DNA of 10,191 nucleotides from DHVE2 group archaeon (GTDB lineage Archaea > Thermoplasmatota > Thermoplasmata > Thermoplasmatales > Aciduliprofundaceae). The notes under the pieces were generated by a model. The model was not told the origin of the DNA. It made no database searches and was given only the letters and a program-made list of their open reading frames with translations. The translations under genes were made by a program, and so were the position numbers. Positions 5,231-10,191 of the stretch are shown here, piece after piece. Each line of letters opens with the position of its first letter. Within the stretch, counting starts at the first letter, position 1. Location of the stretch: positions 1 through 10,191 of the forward strand of contig JALSPD010000112.1 of the NCBI GenBank assembly GCA_026986135.1. The letters run 5' to 3'.

Positions 5231-6223
5231 ATGGCAGGGCTATTTAAGAAAAAGAAAAAGGAAAAACCGGAGGAACAGCGAGAAGCAGAGAAACCCATTG
5301 CACCTGAAGAGGTTGAAGTCTCAGAAACTCTCATAGAAGAGGGAGATCTCCAAAGTATTCTCGGAGATATGATGAAAAACACAGGGCTTGACGAGATATC
5401 AGAAAGACTGGAAGAATTAACAAGGAAAATAGATGAGATTCAAGCCAGAATGGAAAGACATGACTCTCTGATATCATCACTGGAAAATGAAATATCAGAA
5501 ATAAGAAGCGTAAATGAAGAGATGCAGGATAACATAAAAAGGCTCCTTGATGTATATGAGATAGTGTCACAAAAAATTAATCCGTTCATAGATATGAACG
5601 GAAAAAACGAGGCCCCATCTCCAGAAACAATCGTGCCGGCAAGCACGTTCATGGAAGAAATGTCCCCAATGGAAGAAAAACCACAGGGTAGACTTATAGA
5701 GGTGGATAAGAGCACCAGAGAGGAGTATACTGAGAAAAGAAACAAAGACAAAAGAAACAAAGACAATGAATTTAAAAAATCAGGGCCAATACTCCGCGAG
5801 ATCAAAAAGGACTATTACACCATCGTCCTGCTGATGAGATGGATAGAATTCCTATTTGAACGTGTGAAGAGAGACAAGATAACATTGTTACTTGATTACT
5901 ACGTAGACATTGGATGGATCAGCAAAGAGGTAAAATCAGAGATCATGGCATATGCCAGAGGAGAAGTACAAGACGTGACTAAGTATTTCCCAGAAGAAGA
6001 AATTGAAGCTGAAATAGAAACTCCTGCTGGTACAATCAAAACACCCGAACCAAAGATCTACAGAAGGGTCGATGACTGGAGACTGAGCGCCGAAGATCAC
6101 TTAAAATCGCTGCTATTCATAATGAAAATCGCAGGAGTTGAAGTGAACAAAGATCGTCTGAATTCACTGGAACAGGAAATAGAGAAGTTCAAGAAATCCC
6201 TGTGGGAGTTCCACGGGGTGTAA
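5231..6223 (+). CDS. flaD: Archaellum accessory protein of the FlaC/FlaD/FlaE family (cytoplasmic motor-associated)
   Basis: A 330-residue cytoplasmic protein with no membrane segment or signal peptide. It starts with a lysine-rich stretch (GLFKKKKKEK). Residues about 54-108 are a predicted coiled coil (ISERLEELTRKIDEIQARM and onward). This leads into DVYEIVSQKINPFID, the conserved FlaC/D motif. A charged linker (about 130-190) contains an exact five-codon tandem duplication (KRNKD twice). The C-terminal part from about 193 is a FlaE-type domain: YYTIVLLMRWIEFLFERV, LLDYYVDIGWISKEV, and RRVDDWRLSAEDHLKSLLFI. In euryarchaea, FlaC/D/E proteins link the archaellum motor to chemotaxis signals and help set switching. 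This protein combines the FlaC-like motif and the FlaE domain, as in FlaD or the FlaCE fusions; FlaD is my best label. It follows the archaellin but is not followed by FlaF-FlaJ. Its last 127 bases overlap a convergent gene. Confidence 0.88.
   Translation: MAGLFKKKKKEKPEEQREAEKPIAPEEVEVSETLIEEGDLQSILGDMMKNTGLDEISERLEELTRKIDEIQARMERHDSLISSLENEISEIRSVNEEMQDNIKRLLDVYEIVSQKINPFIDMNGKNEAPSPETIVPASTFMEEMSPMEEKPQGRLIEVDKSTREEYTEKRNKDKRNKDNEFKKSGPILREIKKDYYTIVLLMRWIEFLFERVKRDKITLLLDYYVDIGWISKEVKSEIMAYARGEVQDVTKYFPEEEIEAEIETPAGTIKTPEPKIYRRVDDWRLSAEDHLKSLLFIMKIAGVEVNKDRLNSLEQEIEKFKKSLWEFHGV
5581..5602 (+). repeat. Perfect 9-base-stem hairpin inside the FlaD/E-type gene
   Basis: TCCGTTCAT, loop AGAT, then ATGAACGGA. 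It encodes the NPFIDMNG stretch that closes the conserved FlaC/D motif. A perfect 9-base stem with a short loop is expected well under once in 10 kb by chance (rough estimate). Confidence 0.5.
5735..5764 (+). repeat. Exact 15-base tandem duplication in the FlaD/E-type linker
   Basis: The unit AAAAGAAACAAAGAC occurs twice back to back and preserves the frame, giving KRNKD-KRNKD. It sits in the charged linker between the coiled-coil part and the FlaE domain, consistent with replication slippage in a region under weak constraint. Confidence 0.75.
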
Positions 6224-8178
6224 AACATTTTACCATTTTTTGAATCAGAGATATTAAAACTTGAGTTCAAATGGTCATAAATGTAAGTCCAATTTACTGA
6301 GTATATTTCAACCCAATCATCGTATGTTAATGTATGATTCTCAAAAATAAGTTCAAATGGCTCTCTTTTGAACTTTTCATAACTTTCATTTGTCATCATT
6401 ACAGGCGGTGCAATGGGATTTTCCAGATCACCATAACCATAAACACCATCTTCAAACATCTCCCTAGTTATGATAACATACCCTATGGGTGGATAGGTTC
6501 CATTTAATCCCATAAGCTCATCCAAACAATCCCTCCAGGAGGTACTGTTCCATATCTTATAATCATATTCAAAACTAGAGTTAAATCCATATGCGGCAAT
6601 TAACGTACCAATTTTGTGGCTGGTAGCCACAGTATAATTCCTATTTCCATATTCATCAAGGTACACCACAGCACTCATCACCACATCTGACACTTCCTGG
6701 GCAGGTGGAGCCACTTTTCCCATGAGCGGGAATGCTGTAATACCTGTCATCACAACTATAAAAACAATTATACTTATAAAGAGAACCTTCATTCTTTTAC
6801 CCAATGGGTAGATAATGCTGTATTCAACTGTTCCTTTGGGAGATTCTCCAGTCATCTGGTAAGTATGAGCAAGTCGTCCACACATGTCCGCACTGTGGAT
6901 GTGAGTAATCACGTGTATTGGAGTATTAAAAAGAGTGATTATTCTCCTTTTAATTTCAACCTTAGAAAATACCTCACTTTCCATAACTACCAATATACCA
7001 ATTGCCCCTACAATTGATAATGGCTCCATCATGTATTCCACATGTCTCCAGGGTATGAGACTTTTTGCAACTATCCCTGCAAAAGCAGAAACTGTTATGG
7101 CACCCAACCATCCTCCAACAATATAAAGAACATTCCTGTTAATGTATAATCTTGATAGACCTACACCCATAAAACCTAAGGTGGCAAGAAATGGTATGGA
7201 ATATAATACGGATGTCGGTTGTATATTATATCCCTGCAGCTCAAATATTGCAAGTGCTATAAAGAACAATATACCAAGAGATAGCGAGAGAGCAAAAACA
7301 GAAGATACCTTCAAGCGACTTATTCTTTCAATAATTGCATCCTGGGGTGAAATCCTGTATCTTAGAGATAGCCTATAAAGAAAAGCCAGCAAAACAAAAA
7401 AAAGCCCTGGGGTTACATACCATGGTAGAAGCCCGTGATATGGCGAAGATAAGAAAGAATACATCCCTTTAACTCTAAGAACCCAGTACGCAAATGTTAT
7501 CGCTGAAAAAATAGATATGAACAAAAAATAACTTTTTATTGTTTTATAACTTATTTTTCCCACAACGGAAAGAGATATGCTGATCCCCAACATAGAAATT
7601 ATGAAGATGTATGTTGTTAGATGATGAGATAAAAGAAGTATCACGGAGAATGGTATAAGAGGATATAGCCACTTGGAATCATCTTTCCACCTTATAAAAA
7701 AGTAAATGGAAATCAAAAGAAATAGATGGGCTACAGTAAGGAAATAAGGCATAGAGGTCTGGTACATATGTATAGGATTTATAGCAAGCAGAAGTGCCGC
7801 TAAAAGAGATATGCTTCTTCTCTTCGTTAGATAGTAGGAAATAAAAAAAAGAGGTACCACCGTTAGACCTCCAAATACAGGAGGTACACGAAGCACAAGA
7901 GTTCGTGGATCAGCACCAGTAACCAAATATATGCCCAGAATTATAAGATAAAACACAGGAAAATCTCCGTATCCTGAAGATCCCCATACAGCAGGATATT
8001 CGTAAAGGGGATTCTTTTTATCAAGAAATTCTATGGTTATAGAGTAGTATATTCCAAAATCATTTCCCCACCCAGAGTATATCCATGCGGGTATAGAGCG
8101 GAGCACTACCGATAGTATGGTGATCCAAGCCAGGTGAAACCTCCAGTCACCAAATAATGCTTTTACTCGTTCCCTCAT
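6097..8178 (-). CDS. Polytopic membrane protein, probable GT-C-type glycosyltransferase
   Basis: A 693-residue integral membrane protein with about 13 predicted helices (first around residues 15-34, last around 463-484) and a C-terminal external domain of about 200 residues. This layout, plus acidic residues in the first external loop (Asp40 in GWGNDFGIYYS, Asp72 in GYGDFPVFYL), fits GT-C enzymes, which move sugars from lipid-phosphate carriers to exported acceptors. SHHLTTY near residue 184 and RHVEYMMEP may be functional. The WWDYG motif of the oligosaccharyltransferase AglB is absent, so it is not a typical AglB; a GT39/ArnT-like or unassigned GT-C role is likelier. The ATG at 8178 is supported by a TATA-like box 28 bases upstream. 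The C-terminal ~41 residues are antisense to the end of the FlaD/E gene, an unusual overlap. Its location beside the archaellin and a sequon-rich surface protein suggests a role in surface glycosylation (inference). Confidence 0.75.
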   Translation of the reverse strand: MRERVKALFGDWRFHLAWITILSVVLRSIPAWIYSGWGNDFGIYYSITIEFLDKKNPLYEYPAVWGSSGYGDFPVFYLIILGIYLVTGADPRTLVLRVPPVFGGLTVVPLFFISYYLTKRRSISLLAALLLAINPIHMYQTSMPYFLTVAHLFLLISIYFFIRWKDDSKWLYPLIPFSVILLLSHHLTTYIFIISMLGISISLSVVGKISYKTIKSYFLFISIFSAITFAYWVLRVKGMYSFLSSPYHGLLPWYVTPGLFFVLLAFLYRLSLRYRISPQDAIIERISRLKVSSVFALSLSLGILFFIALAIFELQGYNIQPTSVLYSIPFLATLGFMGVGLSRLYINRNVLYIVGGWLGAITVSAFAGIVAKSLIPWRHVEYMMEPLSIVGAIGILVVMESEVFSKVEIKRRIITLFNTPIHVITHIHSADMCGRLAHTYQMTGESPKGTVEYSIIYPLGKRMKVLFISIIVFIVVMTGITAFPLMGKVAPPAQEVSDVVMSAVVYLDEYGNRNYTVATSHKIGTLIAAYGFNSSFEYDYKIWNSTSWRDCLDELMGLNGTYPPIGYVIITREMFEDGVYGYGDLENPIAPPVMMTNESYEKFKREPFELIFENHTLTYDDWVEIYSVNWTYIYDHLNSSFNISDSKNGKMFYTPWNSHRDFLNFSISCSSEFRRSLFTSTPAIFIMNSSDFK
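6228..6241 (+). terminator. Possible oligo-T terminator after the FlaD/E-type gene
   Basis: Two T-rich runs, including six consecutive T at 6236-6241, lie 5-18 bases after the stop codon on the + strand. Archaeal RNA polymerase ends transcription at such runs. The sequence is also coding on the other strand, so the signal is weak. Confidence 0.3.
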
Positions 8179-8201
8179 TCATACTGCCATTAAGGTTGGT
8201 G

Positions 8202-8210
8202 TTATTTTAA
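8202..8210 (-). promoter_or_regulatory. TATA-like box for the GT-C-like gene
   Basis: Read on the reverse strand, TTAAAATAA is centred about 28 bases from the ATG at 8178. No ribosome site precedes that ATG, so the mRNA is probably leaderless or nearly so. Confidence 0.5.
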
Positions 8211-8228
8211 TGTTTTGTTTGGAAAAGG

Positions 8229-8240
8229 TTATAATTATAT
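8229..8240 (+). promoter_or_regulatory. TATA-like box for the FtsX-type permease gene
   Basis: TTATAATTATAT, preceded by the purine-rich GGAAAAGG, is centred about 25 bases before the ATG at 8259. That is the spacing expected for a leaderless transcript starting at the ATG. The whole 80-base spacer 8179-8258 is thus two back-to-back promoters. Confidence 0.6.
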
Positions 8241-8258
8241 CAAAACATACCCGTCAAT

Positions 8259-10191
8259 ATGAGAATAGTATCCAAAAGGAGGTTGGCAACCACTTCATTG
8301 GGAATCATCCTCGCTGTGGCAATTATATTTTCAATGTTCACACTGGGCAACAATGCAGCAAAATCCCAGCTATACACTGCCGTAGAAAGATCACCTTATC
8401 ATATTATGGTAAGTGCCACTATGAATCTTAGTAAATTAGACAATGTACTCAGTGACCTATCGGAGATACCTCATGTGTCAAAAGTGTCTGCCGTATTATT
8501 CACTACCTGTAATTTAAATATATCCAATGAAAATATAACTACCTTCTTTTACTACCTATCTGACGCTCCAAGTAAAATAGGGAGTATTACAGGTAGATTA
8601 CCTAAAGATGATTGGGAGATTGCCATCTCAAAAGATTTTTCTGAAAATTTTGGAATTTACATAGGGAATATTATTAACATTACATACTGGAAAGGTAACA
8701 CTACTGTAAAATCCCAAGTGAAGGTTGTTGGAATAATAAATAAATACACTGACAAAAACTACTCACGCTTTGAAATATTAGCTACACCTCACACTCTCCT
8801 CCTAATGGGCGCGGATAACATATACATACTTATAAAAGTAGACACAGATTACTTAGTAAAATCTGGAGATGCAAATGAAGTGAACAAAAAATTGTGGAAC
8901 GTCCAAAGCGATGTTGAGAATGTTCTAAACAAATATACTAGGGATTACAACATAAACATAAAATTTGATTTTTATCCAAACGTACTGATTACAATATCAT
9001 ATCTTATATTTTCCTTACCCATAATTACGATGGGTGCGTATTTGTCAAAGGTGGGGATTGAGATAGTTCTTACAGAAAGGAGAAGAGAATTCGGAATTCT
9101 AAGAATAAGAGGCGCTACCGATTGGTTAAGATTCAAACTCATATTGTATGAAGGTATAATATACTCCATAATCGGAGGTGTAATTGGGTATATATTGGGT
9201 GAAGCTATAGCGTATACTGGAAATATGTTCATATTCAAACTCCCATATTTTAGTATGGATCTCTCACCAATTATTATGCTTATGGGAATTATCATAGCCC
9301 TCTTTCTTTTCTTCATCTCTCTCTATAAACCATGGACAAAGATAAAAAACACACCGATGGTGGACCTAATCAGCCACTATTCTCACAAATTCAAGAAAGT
9401 TGAATATTCCCCTGGAAAAGATGTGGTTATAACATTGCTCTTGTGGAGCTACATCATCTCTGGAATCTATGTGATTAAAAACACATCCTTTGAGGGCGGA
9501 TTCAACATAATGATAATAATTGCACTCATAATAATGTCAACGTTAACGTTTATGTTTCCAATAATATTTGTTGTGCTTCCACTTTCCATGTCAAGACTTC
9601 TTACACTAGGAACACAAAGAGTATATCAAAAAGTAACAGATCTTCTCTCAAAAATAGGTGGTGTGGCAGGAGAACTTGTTAAAATGGGTGTTAAAAGAAA
9701 TCCAAAGAATATGGCATATATTGCATTCATACTCTCATTTATACTTACGTTCTCAACATTCATATCGGCCACATATGACAATTTAAGCATGATGAACGAG
9801 TTGAACAGAATAAAAGTGACTGGCGGCGACTTTAAAATAGATAATCCATCTTCAACGGCAATAACCAAATTAAAACAATCAACTAATGTAACAAAGATGT
9901 GTATATTATATGCTCAGGAAGGATCTCTATACGGAACAAGTGTGAGCTTATGGTACACAAACTTTAATAATTACACAAAAACAGTCTATCTACTAAACTA
10001 CTTCATAAAAGATGGAAAAATAAAACCAGGATATGTTGTTATTGACAATGAACTTGCAAAGAAATACGACCTGAAAGTTGGCGATGAAATAAACGTATAT
10101 GCAGTAACCTACAGGGAAGGAGAAGAGAATAGAACTTTACACAAATACAAAATTTCAGCTATTATGTATTCAATACCAGGAACGGATAATT
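8259..10191 (+). CDS. FtsX/MacB-type ABC transporter permease, 3' end missing
   Basis: At least 644 residues of a large membrane protein, open to the window edge. A short basic N terminus (MRIVSKRRLATTSLG) leads into a first helix, then an external domain of about 210 residues. An FtsX domain follows (about 243-365), with the typical cytoplasmic stretch RRREFGILRIRGAT near residue 275 and EGIIYSIIGGVIGYILGEA. Further helices include one around LLWSYIISGIYVI and IALIIMSTLTFMFPIIF. Then GELVKMGVKRNPKNMAYIAF repeats the N-terminal start of an FtsX unit, followed by a second external domain cut by the window edge. This is the duplicated large form of the family. Such permeases pair with a LolD/MacB-like ATPase and act on lipoproteins, peptides or envelope processes rather than by simple channel transport. 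No ATPase is in the window; it may follow. Start at 8259: an in-frame stop lies at 8232-8234 and the TATA-like box fits a leaderless mRNA. Confidence 0.88.
   Translation, partial: MRIVSKRRLATTSLGIILAVAIIFSMFTLGNNAAKSQLYTAVERSPYHIMVSATMNLSKLDNVLSDLSEIPHVSKVSAVLFTTCNLNISNENITTFFYYLSDAPSKIGSITGRLPKDDWEIAISKDFSENFGIYIGNIINITYWKGNTTVKSQVKVVGIINKYTDKNYSRFEILATPHTLLLMGADNIYILIKVDTDYLVKSGDANEVNKKLWNVQSDVENVLNKYTRDYNINIKFDFYPNVLITISYLIFSLPIITMGAYLSKVGIEIVLTERRREFGILRIRGATDWLRFKLILYEGIIYSIIGGVIGYILGEAIAYTGNMFIFKLPYFSMDLSPIIMLMGIIIALFLFFISLYKPWTKIKNTPMVDLISHYSHKFKKVEYSPGKDVVITLLLWSYIISGIYVIKNTSFEGGFNIMIIIALIIMSTLTFMFPIIFVVLPLSMSRLLTLGTQRVYQKVTDLLSKIGGVAGELVKMGVKRNPKNMAYIAFILSFILTFSTFISATYDNLSMMNELNRIKVTGGDFKIDNPSSTAITKLKQSTNVTKMCILYAQEGSLYGTSVSLWYTNFNNYTKTVYLLNYFIKDGKIKPGYVVIDNELAKKYDLKVGDEINVYAVTYREGEENRTLHKYKISAIMYSIPGTDN

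Noticed and set aside
5440..5805. Reverse-strand frame of 121 codons within the FlaD/E gene
   Set aside because: It is the complement of a well-supported gene. Its Ser/Leu-rich composition is what the antisense of Glu/Lys/Arg codons gives, and no start signal is seen.
6615..6631. 7-base stem, 3-base loop (TGTGGCT/AGCCACA) inside the GT-C-like gene
   Set aside because: Two or three such short hairpins are expected by chance in 10 kb, and nothing nearby gives it a role.
6935..7378. Two + strand frames within the GT-C-like gene
   Set aside because: They are antisense to membrane helices of the real gene and lack start signals.
8210..8431. Short + strand reading frame of 73 codons
   Set aside because: It is out of frame with the much longer FtsX-type permease that begins at 8259 and has no recognisable features.
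9539..9550. Palindrome AACGTTAACGTT within the permease gene
   Set aside because: A 12-base perfect palindrome is expected a few times in 10 kb by chance, and it lies inside coding sequence without other signals.
1..10191. tRNA, rRNA, CRISPR arrays, insertion sequences
   Set aside because: Nothing resembling tRNA arms, rRNA, repeat-spacer arrays or transposase motifs was seen on either strand by reading; a covariance-model search could still find a small RNA.

Overview
The window is A+T-rich, gene-dense archaeal DNA. It carries an archaellin (archaeal flagellin) with a class III signal peptide and an archaellum FlaD/E-type accessory protein. TATA-like boxes about 25-29 bases before start codons point to leaderless mRNAs for first genes, while internal genes and the archaellin have GGTGA/GAGGTGAT ribosome sites. 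This fits a euryarchaeon of the Thermoplasmata/DHVE2 type (Aciduliprofundum-like). The lineage is an inference from gene content and style, not a database match.

Layout. (1) Positions 1-710, + strand: the 3' three quarters of an NAD-dependent sugar-nucleotide 4-epimerase, cut by the window edge. (2) Positions 707-1078, - strand: a small winged-helix regulator whose stop codon overlaps the epimerase stop. (3) A 166-base divergent intergenic region with two promoters and an inverted repeat. (4) Positions 1245-1568, + strand: a second, related winged-helix regulator, translationally coupled to (5) a 950-residue secreted, C-terminally anchored surface protein at 1574-4426. That protein consists of seven propeller-like repeats, a CARDB-like domain, four Ig-like repeats and a membrane anchor, with about 38 N-glycosylation sequons. 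(6) The archaellin at 4559-5158 has its own leader, a hairpin and a strong ribosome site. (7) A FlaD/E-type archaellum protein lies at 5231-6223. (8) On the - strand, 8178-6097, is a polytopic GT-C-like membrane protein whose last ~41 codons run antisense through the end of the FlaD/E gene. (9) From 8259 to the window end, + strand, is a large FtsX/MacB-type ABC permease, divergent from gene 8 and cut by the window edge.

How the parts may work together (inference): the window looks like a cell-surface and motility locus. The epimerase could supply nucleotide sugars, the GT-C protein could add sugars to exported proteins, and the archaellin and the sequon-rich surface protein are plausible acceptors. 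The two paralogous regulators flank one control region, and one shares an mRNA with the surface protein. The other archaellum genes (FlaF, G, H, I, J) do not follow the FlaD/E gene. The large convergent overlap at that point suggests a rearrangement boundary. No RNA genes, insertion sequences or CRISPR arrays were seen.
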